64,000 bases of DNA from Geothrix paludis (GCF_022808815.1 NZ_JAKZLC010000004.1:62001-126000); one strand, 5' to 3'; positions 50,751 through 61,108 are shown, counted from the stretch's first letter. The notes: a model not told the origin generated them from the sequence alone. Translations and numbers: made by a program.

Positions 50751-51332
50751 ATGATCCGCCCCTTCCAAGGCATGGTTCCCAAGCTCGGCTCGCGGGTGTT
50801 CCTGGCGGAGAGCGCGCTGGTGCTGGGTGATGTGGCCATCGGCGACGACGCCAGCATCTGGTTCAACTGCGTCCTCCGCGGCGACGTGAACTGGATCCGC
50901 ATCGGCGCCCGCACCAACATCCAGGACGCCTGCTGCCTGCATGTCACCAATGGGAAGTGGCCCCTGCTCATCGAGGAGGAGGTGAGCATCGCCCACCACG
51001 TGATGCTGCACGGCTGCACCATCCGGAAGGGCGCCCTCATCGGCATGAGCACGACGATCATGGACGGCGCCGAGATCGGGGAGGGCTGCCTCGTGGCCGC
51101 GGGCAGCCTGGTGCGCGAGGGCCTCCAGGCGCCTCCCCACAGCCTGGTGGCGGGCTGGCCCGCCCGGGTGAAGGGCCCCCTCAGCGAAACGCAGCGGGAG
51201 CTCGTGGCCAGCGTCTGGACCCGCTACGTGCGCTACAAGGAGGCCTACTTCGCCGACGGTTGGCCCGTGGCGGAGGCGCCGTCGATCCCCGACCCCCGGC
51301 CTGGATTCGCCGAGGGCCACCCCTTTCCCTGA
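50751..51332 (+). CDS. Gamma-carbonic anhydrase-like protein
   Basis: A 193-residue left-handed beta-helix protein with hexapeptide repeats (VLGDVAIGDDASIWFNCVLRGDVNWIRIGARTNIQD). The zinc ligands His are in CCLHVT, IAHHVMLHG. Relatives (CcmM/YrdA group) hydrate CO2 or bind zinc without proven activity. The start at 50751 (MIRPFQGMVPKLG) matches family N-termini; the longer frame runs through the repeat upstream. It converges with the DUF4190 gene, with three bases between the stops. Confidence 0.92.
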   Translation: MIRPFQGMVPKLGSRVFLAESALVLGDVAIGDDASIWFNCVLRGDVNWIRIGARTNIQDACCLHVTNGKWPLLIEEEVSIAHHVMLHGCTIRKGALIGMSTTIMDGAEIGEGCLVAAGSLVREGLQAPPHSLVAGWPARVKGPLSETQRELVASVWTRYVRYKEAYFADGWPVAEAPSIPDPRPGFAEGHPFP

Positions 51333-51335
51333 CCC

Positions 51336-52061
51336 TCAGTTCTGGGCCGCCGGCGGGTTCACCACCTCCCAGCCGTCCTCGGTGCGGCCCTGCACCTGCT
51401 CCTGGGTGTGGGTGACGACCTCGGCCGTCAGCACGCGCTGCTCGTTCCGCCGCGGAATCTCGGCCCGGAACTTCACGGACCAGGTGGTGACGCCCCCTTC
51501 CTCGCTGCGGTCCGGGTGGATCATCACCGCCCCGCCGGGGCCGGTCTCGCCGCCCAGGAAGGCCGGGCTCTGGGGATCGAAGGGGTTCTTCAGGACCGCC
51601 AGCTCCGGGTCCCGGAGGAGGTCCCGGATGAGGGTGTCCTGGAGCACGGGCTGGCTCGGATTCCGGGCCTGCCAGGCCAGGACGGCGGCGTCGGCCTTGG
51701 CCCTCGCCCGGTCGAGGTTGTGCTGAACGGCCGCCTCCCGGGCCAGCTCCCGCTGGAGCATCACGGTGGGGATGGCGAAGGCGCTCACGATGCCCATGAC
51801 GGGCAGCATCAGCGCAGCCAGCACGAGGCCGATGATGCCCGTGACCAGGCCCGTGGAGGGGACGGGCGCGTAGCTCTGGGGGTCCGCCTTGGCCAGGCGC
51901 TTCGCCTTGGCCTGCTGCACCAGGGCCACGATGCCCAGGATGAGCGCCACGGGAAGGCCCACGCAGGTGAGCGCGAAGATGATGGAGAGGATGCCGCAGA
52001 CCTTGGCAGCCTGGGCGCCGGGGGCAGGAACGAGCGCGGACGTCGGGAAGGCGTCGGACAT
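51336..52061 (-). CDS. DUF4190-type membrane protein
   Basis: A 241-residue protein with two hydrophobic helices at residues about 18-40 and 65-95, in the pattern ILSIIFALTCVGLPVALILGIVAL and GLVTGIIGLVLAALMLPVMGIVSAFAIPT. After the second helix, a soluble domain of about 130 residues follows, with GNPFDPQSPAF-like and GVTTWSVKFRAEIPRR segments. The second helix with IPTVMLQRE resembles pilin-type sequences, but no prepilin site is seen. Function is unknown. The start at 52061 is preferred over 52151. Confidence 0.75.
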   Translation of the reverse strand: MSDAFPTSALVPAPGAQAAKVCGILSIIFALTCVGLPVALILGIVALVQQAKAKRLAKADPQSYAPVPSTGLVTGIIGLVLAALMLPVMGIVSAFAIPTVMLQRELAREAAVQHNLDRARAKADAAVLAWQARNPSQPVLQDTLIRDLLRDPELAVLKNPFDPQSPAFLGGETGPGGAVMIHPDRSEEGGVTTWSVKFRAEIPRRNEQRVLTAEVVTHTQEQVQGRTEDGWEVVNPPAAQN

Positions 52062-52179
52062 GGGCATCTCCAATGGGGATGCATCCAGCTTCCCAGAAGA
52101 CGGGGCTTCCCAGAAGGCGGAGCGATCCGGAAGATCGTCCCTCCCGCCCATTGACAGGCTGGGCTAGACTCTCGGGATC

Positions 52180-53259
52180 ATGTCCCCCCTGCTGATCCTC
52201 CGCGTCCACGCCGATCTGCGCCTCGGGCTGGGGCACGTGGCCCGCGCCCTGGCCCTGCAGGAGGCCTGGCGCGCCCTCGGCGGCACGGCCTGCATCGCCG
52301 CCTCGGGGGATGAACGCGCCCGCCGGGTGGGCGGCGGCCGGCACCCCTTCCTGGACCAGGCCCTGCCCTGCGAGGCGATCTACCTGGGCGAGGCGATCCA
52401 CGCGCCCCTGCCGGCGGAGCTGAAGGCCCGCGCCGCCGTGGCGCTCGTGGACCAGTGGGACACCAGCACCGAGTTCCTCCAGGCCCTGCGCCCCCTGAGG
52501 GTGGCCGTCATGGAGGACGACACGGATGCCCATGAGGTGGCGGACCTGCTCTTCCAGCCCTTCCTGGAGGGTGTCCACTGGGCGGACCACCCCGTGAAGG
52601 TGGTGGATGGGCGCAAGGTCCGGCCCTACGAGACCACCTCCGGCGCCTGCCGCGTGGTGCGCGGCGCCAACTTCATCGTGGTGGACAAGGCCGCGCTGGA
52701 GCTGCGTCCCAAGCGGATGCCCCTCCAGCCCCTGGCCGTCCACAAGCTGCTGGTCACCTTCGGCGGCAGCGACGGCCCCAACCTGGCGCAGAAGGCCTTC
52801 GACACCCTGGCCAGGCTGGCCTCCGAGGACCGCTGGCACGGCGCCTGCACGCTCCTGGCCCCCAACGGCATCCAGGGCGACCCCTTCCCGGGCTGCACCG
52901 TGGCCCGGAGCCTGCCGGCCCTCACCCGGCGCATCCAGGACCACGACGCCATCTGGTGCTCGGCCGGCGTGACCCTGGCCGAGGCCCTCTGCATGGGCGT
53001 CCCCGCCACGGTCTGGGGACAGAACGACCGGCAGCACGGCATCCTGGCGGACCTGGCCATGGCGAACGGCTGCTTCGACCTGGGCATGGGCCCCGAGGCC
53101 GACCTCGGCATCGTGCAGGAGGCGCTGACGCAATGGCTGGGTCCCGAGGGCCAGGACAACCGCCAGGAGCAGGTGCGCGACGGCATGGCCCTGGTGGACG
53201 GACTGGGCGCCTCGCGCATCGCGCAGGAGCTGTGGCGGTTGGCCGCGCCCCAGGGCTGA
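52180..53259 (+). CDS. PseG-like nucleotide-sugar hydrolase / glycosyltransferase-fold protein
   Basis: A 359-residue GT-B fold protein like PseG, which removes UDP in pseudaminic acid synthesis. Seen are RLGLGHVARALALQEAW, ALVDQWDTS, the VTFGGSDGPNL motif and CSAGVTLAEALCMGVPATVWGQNDRQ. Other pseudaminic acid genes are not adjacent; the DegT aminotransferase at 59810 is 6.5 kb away. So the exact sugar substrate is open. It is 30 bases from a possible promoter shared with the DUF4190 gene upstream. Confidence 0.8.
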   Translation: MSPLLILRVHADLRLGLGHVARALALQEAWRALGGTACIAASGDERARRVGGGRHPFLDQALPCEAIYLGEAIHAPLPAELKARAAVALVDQWDTSTEFLQALRPLRVAVMEDDTDAHEVADLLFQPFLEGVHWADHPVKVVDGRKVRPYETTSGACRVVRGANFIVVDKAALELRPKRMPLQPLAVHKLLVTFGGSDGPNLAQKAFDTLARLASEDRWHGACTLLAPNGIQGDPFPGCTVARSLPALTRRIQDHDAIWCSAGVTLAEALCMGVPATVWGQNDRQHGILADLAMANGCFDLGMGPEADLGIVQEALTQWLGPEGQDNRQEQVRDGMALVDGLGASRIAQELWRLAAPQG

Positions 53260-53268
53260 AATCCCGGC

Positions 53269-53297
53269 TTGACCCCACCGGCCTCCAACGATAAGCT
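53269..53297 (+). promoter_or_regulatory. Sigma-70 promoter of rplM-rpsI
   Basis: TTGACC and TAAGCT separated by 17 bases. The start of transcription would be about 60 bases before rplM. Confidence 0.7.
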
Positions 53298-53365
53298 TTC
53301 CCTTCTGTGGACTCGTCGCCCGTAGGGTGGTGTCTTCGCAGCCTGATGTGATCCCGGAGCAGGCC

Positions 53366-53800
53366 ATGAGCACGTACTTCCCGAAAGCCGACGATCTGAA
53401 GCGCCAGTGGTTCCTGGTGGATGCCACCGGCATTCCCGTGGGCCGCCTGAGCACCGCCGTGGCGGATGTCCTCTCCGGCAAGAACAAGCCGACCTGGACC
53501 CCCTTCCTCGACACCGGCGACCATGTCGTCGTCATCAACGCCGAGAAGGCCGTCCTGACCGGCAAGAAGGGCGTGCAGAAGTTCTACCGCCGCACCACCA
53601 CCCAGCCTGGCTCCATGAAGGAGGTCAAGGCCGAGGTGATGAAGGCCACCTACCCCGAGCGCATCATCGAGAGCGCGGTCAAGGGCATGCTGCCCAAGGG
53701 CCCCCTCGGCCGGGCGATGTACCGCAAGCTGAAGGTCTATGCCGGCCCCGAGCACGAGCAGGCCGCCCAGCAGCCCCAGATCCTGACCATCCAGAAGTAG
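53366..53800 (+). CDS. rplM: Ribosomal protein L13
   Basis: A 144-residue L13 of the large subunit. Conserved segments are [47 protein letters not shown] and [19 protein letters not shown]. The start at 53366 has CGGAG upstream; the longer frame from 53327 lies in the leader. It is followed 13 bases later by rpsI, the universal pair. No clear L13-binding leader structure was identified. Confidence 0.97.
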   Translation: MSTYFPKADDLKRQWFLVDATGIPVGRLSTAVADVLSGKNKPTWTPFLDTGDHVVVINAEKAVLTGKKGVQKFYRRTTTQPGSMKEVKAEVMKATYPERIIESAVKGMLPKGPLGRAMYRKLKVYAGPEHEQAAQQPQILTIQK

Positions 53801-53813
53801 AGGCGAGGACCCC

Positions 53814-54206
53814 ATGGCCATTTCCCAGAACTACGGAACCGGTCGCCGCAAGAGCGCGGCCGCCCGCGCCTTCCTCCGCCCCGGCACCGGCAAGATCACC
53901 GTCAACGGCCGCAGCCTCGAGAGCTACTTCCCGAACGCCGTGCTCCGCATGATGGTCCACCAGCCCCTGGTGCTGGCCGACCTCGACGGCAAGTTCGACA
54001 TGGTCATCAGCGTCGTCGGCGGCGGCCCCGCCGGCCAGGCCTCGGCCATCCGCATGGGCATCTCCCGCGCCCTGCTTGGCTACAACGAGCAGCTGAAGTC
54101 CCTCCTGCGCGGCGCCGGTCTCCTGACCCGCGACCCCCGCATGAAGGAGCGCAAGAAGCCCGGTCGCAAGGCCGCCCGTCGCCGCTTCCAGTTCAGCAAG
54201 CGCTAG
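53814..54206 (+). CDS. rpsI: Ribosomal protein S9
   Basis: A 130-residue S9 of the small subunit. It has [32 protein letters not shown] and the typical Arg/Lys-rich C-terminal tail ending RRRFQFSKR, which reaches the P-site tRNA. It is transcribed with rplM and followed by a strong terminator. Confidence 0.97.
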   Translation: MAISQNYGTGRRKSAAARAFLRPGTGKITVNGRSLESYFPNAVLRMMVHQPLVLADLDGKFDMVISVVGGGPAGQASAIRMGISRALLGYNEQLKSLLRGAGLLTRDPRMKERKKPGRKAARRRFQFSKR

Positions 54207-54216
54207 TCGTTTCTCT

Positions 54217-54250
54217 GGAAGGGGGATCTTCGGGTCCCCCTTCCGTTTTT
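54217..54250 (+). terminator. Rho-independent terminator of rplM-rpsI
   Basis: GGAAGGGGGA pairs with TCCCCCTTCC around an eight-base loop and is followed by a T5 run. Confidence 0.92.
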
Positions 54251-54359
54251 CCGGTCCACGGGATGCCGTGGGCGATTCGGGCGAAGGGATCCAACCCCGA
54301 GCCTTTCATCCCACCCGCGGCGCCTTCACCCCTACCGCCGCTTGACCAGGGAGGCCAGC

Positions 54360-55112
54360 ATGGCTGCCATCCAGATGAAGGAACTCCTCGAGGCCGGTGC
54401 CCACTTCGGGCACCAGACCAAGCGCTGGAACCCCAAGATGAAGAAGTACATCTTCGGGGCGCGCAACAGCATCTACATCATCGACCTCCAGAAGACCCTG
54501 CGCCTCTGGAACTCCGCCGCGAACTTCCTGACCAAGGCCGCCAGCGAGGGGAAGAACTTCCTCTTCGTGGCCACCAAGCCCCAGGCCCAGGAGCTCATCG
54601 CCGAGCAGGCCGCCCGCTGCGGCGCCTTCTACGTCAACAACCGCTGGCTGGGCGGCATGCTGACCAACTTCGCCACCATCAAGAAGAGCCTCGAGAAGTT
54701 CCGCGAGATCGAAGCCACCCTGGCGGACCCCGCCCGCACGGCCATGCTCTCCAAGAAGGAGCTGCTGAACCTCGACCGCCAGCGCCTCAAGCTGGAGGCA
54801 TCCTTCCACGGCATCCGCGACATGCGCTCGCTGCCCGAGGTCATCTTCGTCATCGATCCCCATCGCGAGGACATCGCCGTCACCGAGGCCAAGAAGCTGG
54901 GCATCAAGGTGGTGGGCATCGTGGACACCAACTGCGACCCCGACATGGTCGACTACGTGATCCCCGCCAATGACGACGCCATCCGCTCCATCCTGCTCTT
55001 CTCCGAGCGCGTGGCCGATTCCATCCTCGAGGGCCGCCAGTCCTTCCGCGACAAGGGCGACAGCGACGAGATGAAGAAGATGATGGCCGAAAAGATGGAA
55101 GTCGAGGGCTAG
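54360..55112 (+). CDS. rpsB: Ribosomal protein S2
   Basis: A 250-residue S2. It shows [56 protein letters not shown] and [32 protein letters not shown]. The start at 54360 follows AGGGAGG; an ATG six codons upstream is less likely. It is the first gene of the rpsB-tsf pair, with pyrH beyond, an arrangement seen across bacteria. Confidence 0.97.
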   Translation: MAAIQMKELLEAGAHFGHQTKRWNPKMKKYIFGARNSIYIIDLQKTLRLWNSAANFLTKAASEGKNFLFVATKPQAQELIAEQAARCGAFYVNNRWLGGMLTNFATIKKSLEKFREIEATLADPARTAMLSKKELLNLDRQRLKLEASFHGIRDMRSLPEVIFVIDPHREDIAVTEAKKLGIKVVGIVDTNCDPDMVDYVIPANDDAIRSILLFSERVADSILEGRQSFRDKGDSDEMKKMMAEKMEVEG

Positions 55113-55131
55113 TCCCTCCCCGCCCCATTCG

Positions 55132-55165
55132 TCAGCCATCAGAGGGCCCGCCCGCTGATGGCTGA
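55132..55165 (+). terminator. Hairpin between rpsB and tsf
   Basis: TCAGCCATCAG (55132-55142) pairs perfectly with CTGATGGCTGA (55155-55165) around a 12-base loop. There is no T run, so it may act as partial attenuator or processing site that sets the S2 to EF-Ts ratio. Confidence 0.55.
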
Positions 55166-55200
55166 TGGTCTGAAGACCCCACCCGATTTCAGGAGATCCC

Positions 55201-55851
55201 ATGGCATTCACCGCCAATGACGTGAAGACGCTGCGCGAGAAGACCGGCCTCGGCATGATGGACTGCAAGAAGGCCCTGGAAGAGAACAACGGCGACATGG
55301 AGCAGGCCATCGAGTGGCTGCGCAAGAAGGGCATGGCCGCCTCCGCCAAGAAGGCCGACCGCATCGCCGCCGAAGGCATCGTTGAGGCCTACATCCACCC
55401 CGGCGGCCGCGTGGGCGTGCTGGTCGAGGTCAACGCCGAGACCGACTTCGTGGCCCGCAACGAGGCCTTCCAGCGCCTGGTGAAGGAGATCGCGATGCAC
55501 ATCGCGGCCGCCGACCCCGCGCCCCGCTTCGTCACCAAGGACGAGGTCACCCAGGACTTCCTCGACACCGAGAAGCGCATCGCCACCGAGCAGGCCCTGG
55601 CCACCGGCAAGCCCCAGAACATCGTCGAGAAGATCGTCGAGGGCAAGATGAACAGCATCTTCAAGGAGGTCTGCCTCCTGGAGCAGCCCTTCATCATGAA
55701 CCCCGACCTCACGGTGCAGCAGTACCTGTCCCAGAAGACCGCCGAGATCGGCGAGAAGCTCAGCGTCCGCCGCTTCACGAAGTACATCATGGGCGAGGGC
55801 CTCGAGAAGCGCAGCGAGAACTTCGCCGCGGAAGTTGCTGCCGCCAAGTAG
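55201..55851 (+). CDS. tsf: Elongation factor Ts
   Basis: A 216-residue EF-Ts, the nucleotide exchange factor of EF-Tu. The N-terminal UBA-like domain reads [37 protein letters not shown], and the core has [16 protein letters not shown]. It is shorter than E. coli EF-Ts (283 residues), with a single reduced dimerisation region, closer to the Thermus type. AGGAG precedes the start. A terminator follows. Confidence 0.97.
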   Translation: MAFTANDVKTLREKTGLGMMDCKKALEENNGDMEQAIEWLRKKGMAASAKKADRIAAEGIVEAYIHPGGRVGVLVEVNAETDFVARNEAFQRLVKEIAMHIAAADPAPRFVTKDEVTQDFLDTEKRIATEQALATGKPQNIVEKIVEGKMNSIFKEVCLLEQPFIMNPDLTVQQYLSQKTAEIGEKLSVRRFTKYIMGEGLEKRSENFAAEVAAAK

Positions 55852-55864
55852 CTTTTCATCTGCT

Positions 55865-55900
55865 ACAAAAAGGGCGGCCGTTCCGGCCGCCCTTTTTGTA
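55865..55900. terminator. Bidirectional terminator between tsf and pyrH
   Basis: A nearly complete palindrome, ACAAAAAGGGCGGCCG and its complement around TTC, gives a GC stem flanked by A5 and T5. Transcription of pyrH must therefore restart or read through. Confidence 0.92.
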
Positions 55901-55931
55901 GCCAGGACCACACCTCTGGATCGGAACCTCC

Positions 55932-56636
55932 ATGAAATTCAAGCGCATCCTCCTCAAACTCTCCGGCGAAGCCCTCATGGGCGATCAGAAGTACGGCATC
56001 GATCCCGCGGTGGTCAACATGATCGCCGATCAGGTCAAGGCCATCCGGGAGCTGGGCGTGGAGGTGGGCCTCGTCATCGGGGGCGGCAACATCTTCCGCG
56101 GCGTGGCGGGCGCCACCAAGGGCATGGACCGCACCACCGCCGACCACATGGGCATGCTGGCCACCATGATCAACGCCCTGGCCCTCCAGGACGCCCTGGA
56201 GCACAAGGGCGTCCACACCCGCACCCTGTCGGGCCTGGAGATGCCCAAGGTGGCTGAGAGCTACATCCGCCGCCGGGCCACCCGCCACCTGGAGAAGGGC
56301 CGCGTGGTGATCTTCGGCGCGGGCACCGGCAACCCCTACTTCAGCACCGACACCGCCGCCGCCCTGCGTGGCAACGAGATCGCCGCCGAGGTGGTGATGA
56401 AGGCCACCAACGTGGACGGCATCTACACCGCCGACCCCAAGCAGGATCCCACCGCCACCCGCTTCGACCGCATCTGCTTCCAGGACGTGCTGGAGAAGGG
56501 CCTGCGGGTCATGGACGCCTCCGCCATCGCCCTGTGCATGGAAAACAAGCTGCCCATCCTCGTCTTCGACATGAACAAGCCCGGCAACCTCGTGGCCGCC
56601 GTGCAGGGCGAGGCCGTGGGCACGCTGGTCTCCTGA
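55932..56636 (+). CDS. pyrH: UMP kinase
   Basis: A 234-residue hexameric bacterial UMP kinase phosphorylating UMP to UDP. It has [40 protein letters not shown] and [22 protein letters not shown]. It lies just past the tsf terminator and 12 bases before a GlcD-like gene. Only 31 bases separate terminator and start codon, so a promoter must overlap the terminator or come from readthrough. Confidence 0.96.
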   Translation: MKFKRILLKLSGEALMGDQKYGIDPAVVNMIADQVKAIRELGVEVGLVIGGGNIFRGVAGATKGMDRTTADHMGMLATMINALALQDALEHKGVHTRTLSGLEMPKVAESYIRRRATRHLEKGRVVIFGAGTGNPYFSTDTAAALRGNEIAAEVVMKATNVDGIYTADPKQDPTATRFDRICFQDVLEKGLRVMDASAIALCMENKLPILVFDMNKPGNLVAAVQGEAVGTLVS

Positions 56637-56648
56637 CCGCCCGAAGAC

Positions 56649-57989
56649 ATGGCCCGGTTCCCGAACCTCCCCGATGCCACGGTCCTCACGGACCCGGAGG
56701 CCCTGGAACCCTACCGCGGCGATGAATCCCACGTGCAGGGGAGCCCGCCTCTGGCCGTGGTGCTGCCCAGGGGCCCCGCGGCCCTGAAGGAGCTGGTGCG
56801 TCTGGCCAAGGCCGAGGGCTTCGGCCTGGTGCCCCGGGGCGCGGGCACGGGCAAGGCGGGCGGCTGCGTGCCCGCGGGCGAACGGGCCGTGGTCGTGGAT
56901 TTCTCCGCCTGGCGCGGTGAGCTGCGGCTATCGCCCCAGGACCTCTGCCTCAGCGCCCCCGTCAGCGCCCCCCTGCGGGAGGTGAAGGCCACGGCCGCCG
57001 CCGGGGGCCTCTTCTACCCGCCGGATCCCAACTCCTGGGAGAGCTGTGCCCTGGGCGGCACGCTGGCCACCAACGCCGGCGGCCCCAACGCCTGCAAGTA
57101 CGGCATGACCCGCCACTGGGTGCTGTCCGTGGACGCGCTGCTGGAGGACGGCGAGGTGCACACCTTCGGCATCCACAGCGTGAAGGCCAACGCGGGCCCG
57201 GCCCTGGGCCAGCTCCTCATCGGCAGCGAGGGCATCTTCGGGTTCATCCTGGGCGCCACCCTGCGCCTCACCCCCCTGCCCCGGGAGCACGCCACCCTGC
57301 TGCTGCCCGTGAAACGCTGGGAGGACCTGCTGGACCTGCCGGGCCGCCTTGTGGGCGCGGGCTACCTGCCCAGCGCCTTTGAGTTCTTCGACCCGGCCGT
57401 GTTGGCGGAGCTGCGGGCCCACGGGCCCGAGGAAGCCCGCCGCCTGCCCGGCGAGGCCCTGGCCATCCTGGAGTTCGACGACCGCGGCTGCACCTCAGAC
57501 GCCTTCCTCGAAGGTCTCATGGACCTGCTGGGCCCGGTGGCGGAGAACCTGGAGATCGCCTCGGACGCGCGCCAGCGCGCGGGCATCTGGGCCGTGCGCC
57601 GCATGACCAGCGCCTTCCTCAAGGAGCGCCACCCGAGGAAGGTGAGCGAGGACATCGTCGTGCCCCGCAGTCGCCTGCGCGAGTTCTTCGCGGGGCTGGA
57701 GCGCTTGGCCATCCCCAGCGTCACCTACGGCCACCTGGGCGACGGCAACCTGCACGTGAACCTGCTGGGCGCCGGCGACGCCGATCCGGCCCAGCTAGAG
57801 GGCCAGCTCCTGGACCTCTTCCGCCTCGCCCTCAGCCTGGGCGGCACCCTCAGCGGCGAGCACGGCATCGGCCTCGCCAAGCGGGAGGCTTTCCTGGCCC
57901 TGTCCGATCCCGGCCAGATCCGGGCCCTCCGCGCCCTCAAGCAGGCCCTGGATCCCAGCGGCCTCTTCAATCCGGGCAAGGTCATCTGA
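56649..57989 (+). CDS. FAD-linked oxidase, GlcD / D-lactate dehydrogenase type
   Basis: A 446-residue flavoprotein of the FAD-binding 4 group oxidising a 2-hydroxy acid. The FAD site reads LVPRGAGTGKAGGCVP and PDPNSWESCALGGTLATNAGGPNACKYG. The C-terminal FAD-oxidase domain has SVTYGHLGDGNLHVNLL and GGTLSGEHGIGLAKREAF. GlcD-type enzymes usually need an iron-sulfur partner (GlcF), which is not adjacent. Substrate candidates are D-lactate or glycolate. It is cotranscribed with pyrH. Confidence 0.9.
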   Translation: MARFPNLPDATVLTDPEALEPYRGDESHVQGSPPLAVVLPRGPAALKELVRLAKAEGFGLVPRGAGTGKAGGCVPAGERAVVVDFSAWRGELRLSPQDLCLSAPVSAPLREVKATAAAGGLFYPPDPNSWESCALGGTLATNAGGPNACKYGMTRHWVLSVDALLEDGEVHTFGIHSVKANAGPALGQLLIGSEGIFGFILGATLRLTPLPREHATLLLPVKRWEDLLDLPGRLVGAGYLPSAFEFFDPAVLAELRAHGPEEARRLPGEALAILEFDDRGCTSDAFLEGLMDLLGPVAENLEIASDARQRAGIWAVRRMTSAFLKERHPRKVSEDIVVPRSRLREFFAGLERLAIPSVTYGHLGDGNLHVNLLGAGDADPAQLEGQLLDLFRLALSLGGTLSGEHGIGLAKREAFLALSDPGQIRALRALKQALDPSGLFNPGKVI

Positions 57990-58018
57990 TCAAGAGGCCC
58001 CGGGAGTAGACTCGCTCC

Positions 58019-59488
58019 ATGACCGCCTGGGACCCCGACCTGCTGGCCGCGCCGCCCCTGCTGGACGGAGAGGACCGGCTGCCGCCGGAGCATAAGCTCT
58101 TCGCCCTGCGCACCCTGCCTCTGGGCGAGATCAGGGCCATCGGCTTCGACATGGACCACACCCTGGCGCGCTACCGGGCGCCGGAGATCGACGAGCTGGC
58201 CTTTAAGAAGGCGGTCCGCCTGCTGGTGCGGGACCGCGGCTACTCGCCGTGGCTCCTGGAGATCGGCTACGATCCGGCCTTCGCCGTGCGCGGCCTGCTG
58301 CTGGACGGGCTGCGCGGCAACGTGCTCAAGCTCAACCGCGAGCGCCAGGTGGTCCGCGCCTGCCACGGCACCCGGATCCTGCCCCGGCCAGAGCTGGACG
58401 CCGTCTACGGCCGGCGCCGGCTATCCATCTCCGCCAAGGGCTTCCGCAACCTCGACACGCTGTTCGAGATCCCCGAGGGCTACCTCTACGCGCGGATGGT
58501 GGATGGCTTCGACCAGGGCATCCTTCAGGCCGGGAACTACCTCCAGATCTTCCATGACGTGCGCTGGGCCATCGACACCGCCCACCGGAACGGGGAGATG
58601 AAAGGGGAGATCCTCGAACACCGCGACTTCTTCATCCCGAGGGATCCCCAGCTCGCCCTGGCCCTGGACCGGCTCAAGCGCGAGGGGAAGAAGCTCTTCC
58701 TCCTGACCAACAGCGAGTGGAGCTTCACCGCGGGCGTCCTGGGCCACCTGCTGGACGGCCAGGACGAAGCCCGGCCCCGCTGGACCGACTACTTCGACCT
58801 GATCGTGGTGAGCAGCCGGAAGCCGGATTTCTTCCTCGGCACGCCACCACCCGCGGCCATCGAAGGCCAGCCCCGCTGCTTCACCGGTGGCCATGCCGCC
58901 TGGCTGGAGGCCCAGCTGGGGGCCGAGGGCGAGCAGATCCTCTACGTGGGCGACCACATCTACGGCGATGTGCTCCGGTCCAAGAAGAACGCCTCCTGGC
59001 GGACCCTGCTGCTGGTGCCGGAGCTGGAGCACGAGATCAAGCTGCTGGAGGCGAAGAACCATGACATGCGGGACATGCTCCGCCTGGAGACCATCCGCCG
59101 CCGCACGCTCCGCCGGGCCTCCGTGCTCATGGACCAGTGGAAGCGCAACCGGGTGCGGCGGCACGTGCTGGGCCCCCGCCTCAGCGCCGAGGCCACCGTC
59201 GCCCTGGACCATGAGGCCGCCCACCTGGCCAGCAGCGCAGAGGCGCTCCAGCGGCGGGCCGAGATCCACAGCCTCGAGCTGGACACCCTCACGAAGTCCG
59301 TGGAGGCCGCCTTCAATCCCACCTGGGGGCCCATGTTCCGGGACCGGGACGAGCCGACCCGCTTCGCGGACCAGCTCCAGCAGTTCGCCTGCGCCTACAC
59401 CGGCCGCGTGGCCAACCTCTACATGTACGACCCGCACATGACGGTCTACGCCCCGGTGCCCACCCTGCCCCACGAACGGGTGGGGTGA
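58019..59488 (+). CDS. HAD-family 5'-nucleotidase (cN-II-like)
   Basis: A 489-residue HAD-IG-type nucleotidase dephosphorylating nucleoside monophosphates. The catalytic motif is D44-M-D46-H-T in IGFDMDHTLARYR, motif II lies in LFLLTNSEWSF, and motif III/IV in YVGDHIYGDVLRSKK. Such proteins are mainly eukaryotic cN-II relatives but also occur in some bacteria. The C-terminal third is helical, possibly coiled-coil. It stands 29 bases after the GlcD-like gene and may share its transcript. Confidence 0.88.
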   Translation: MTAWDPDLLAAPPLLDGEDRLPPEHKLFALRTLPLGEIRAIGFDMDHTLARYRAPEIDELAFKKAVRLLVRDRGYSPWLLEIGYDPAFAVRGLLLDGLRGNVLKLNRERQVVRACHGTRILPRPELDAVYGRRRLSISAKGFRNLDTLFEIPEGYLYARMVDGFDQGILQAGNYLQIFHDVRWAIDTAHRNGEMKGEILEHRDFFIPRDPQLALALDRLKREGKKLFLLTNSEWSFTAGVLGHLLDGQDEARPRWTDYFDLIVVSSRKPDFFLGTPPPAAIEGQPRCFTGGHAAWLEAQLGAEGEQILYVGDHIYGDVLRSKKNASWRTLLLVPELEHEIKLLEAKNHDMRDMLRLETIRRRTLRRASVLMDQWKRNRVRRHVLGPRLSAEATVALDHEAAHLASSAEALQRRAEIHSLELDTLTKSVEAAFNPTWGPMFRDRDEPTRFADQLQQFACAYTGRVANLYMYDPHMTVYAPVPTLPHERVG

Positions 59489-59527
59489 GACGGGTTTGGG
59501 CCGGAAGCTCGGAGAAAAGATTTTCTT

Positions 59528-59759
<232 letters not shown>

Positions 59760-59809
59760 GAAAAGGGCCCTTTTTCTTTCCCCCTCCGCGAGTTCGCGGT
59801 TGGCCGAGG

Positions 59810-61024
59810 TCAGCGGGTGACGCGGCTCCGGGCCTTGGCCTGGGCGATCACGTGCTTGATGGCGCCCACGGTCTGGTCCTGGTCGGCTTCGCTGAGGCCG
59901 GGCCAGAGGGGCAGGCTCATGAGGCGCTCACCGCTCCACTCGGTGTGGGGCAGGCCGTCCTGGGGCAGGTGCTGCGGGTGCGCGGCGTAGAAGTCCCGGT
60001 ACCAGGGGTGGATGTGGGCCGGGCGGTAGTGGATGCCCGTGCCGATGTTCTCCTCCTTGAGGGCCGCCACGAAGGCATCCCGGTCCAGGCCGATCTTCTC
60101 GGGGTGGATGCGCAGCACGAAGAGGTGGAAGCAGTGGCCGTGGTCCGCGTCGCCGGGCCAGGGCAGCATCACTTCGTCCATGTCCTTCATCAGCTCCAGG
60201 TAGCGGTGGAACAGCACGCCGCGCCGCTCGTTGAAGCCGTCCAGCTTGTCGATCTGGTGCAGGCCCATGGCGGCCTGGAGGTCCATGAAGTTGGCCTTGC
60301 GGGCGGGCTCGTACACCTCCGTGTGGGGGCTGCCCTCCTTGGCGAAGCGCTTCCAGGCGTCCCGGTCGATGCCGTGGAAGCGCAGACGCTTGATGCGGCT
60401 TTCGTACTCGTCGTTGAAGAAGGCGATGGCGCCGCCCTCGCCCGTGGTCATGTTCTTGTTCGGGTGGAAGCTGTAGACGCTCATGATCGAGCGCGGGTTC
60501 CCGCCGATCTTGGTGCCCTTGTAGTGCGCGCCCATGGCCTGGGCCGCGTCCTCGATGACCCACAGGCCGTGCTTCTCCGCGATGCGCCAGATCTCGCCCA
60601 TGGGGCAGGGCAGGCCCGTGAGGTGCACGGGGATGATGCCCTTGGTGCGGGGCGTGATGGCGGCTTCGAGCTTCACGGGATCGAGGTTCAGGGTCACCGG
60701 GTCGATGTCCACCAGCACCGGCACACCGCCCTGCAGCACCACCGTGCTCAGCGTGCTCACCCAGGTGAGGGAGGTCGTGATGACCTCGTCGCCCGGCTGC
60801 AGGTTCAGCACCTGCATGGTGATCTCCTGGGCCGTGGTGGCGCTGTTCATCGTCAGGCAGTGGGGCACACCGTTGTAGGCCTTCAGCTTCTCCTCAAAGG
60901 CCGCCGATTTCGGCCCCGTGGTGATCCACCCGCTGTGGATCGTGTCGATCATCTCCGCGATCTCCTCCTCGCCGACCATGGGGCGGGTGAAGGGGAGGAA
61001 GTGCAGGCGGCGAACGTAGGACAT
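59810..61024 (-). CDS. DegT/DnrJ/EryC1/StrS-family sugar aminotransferase
   Basis: A 404-residue PLP enzyme transferring an amino group to a keto sugar nucleotide. The PLP Lys is Lys190 in YSFHPNKNMTTGEGGA, and WVIEDAAQAMGAHY precedes it. Length and motifs match ArnB/PseC/WecE-type enzymes in cell-surface sugar synthesis. The start at 61024 (MSYVRRLHF) is used; five residues more are possible. It follows the histidine kinase gene on the same strand by 84 bases. Confidence 0.93.
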   Translation of the reverse strand: MSYVRRLHFLPFTRPMVGEEEIAEMIDTIHSGWITTGPKSAAFEEKLKAYNGVPHCLTMNSATTAQEITMQVLNLQPGDEVITTSLTWVSTLSTVVLQGGVPVLVDIDPVTLNLDPVKLEAAITPRTKGIIPVHLTGLPCPMGEIWRIAEKHGLWVIEDAAQAMGAHYKGTKIGGNPRSIMSVYSFHPNKNMTTGEGGAIAFFNDEYESRIKRLRFHGIDRDAWKRFAKEGSPHTEVYEPARKANFMDLQAAMGLHQIDKLDGFNERRGVLFHRYLELMKDMDEVMLPWPGDADHGHCFHLFVLRIHPEKIGLDRDAFVAALKEENIGTGIHYRPAHIHPWYRDFYAAHPQHLPQDGLPHTEWSGERLMSLPLWPGLSEADQDQTVGAIKHVIAQAKARSRVTR

Positions 61025-61108
61025 GGAAGCTCCGTACACGAGCGATCATTTTCACACATCGCGGAGGGAAGCTCCGCGATCGACCACAGACCGCCAGCTC
61101 GCCAGGTC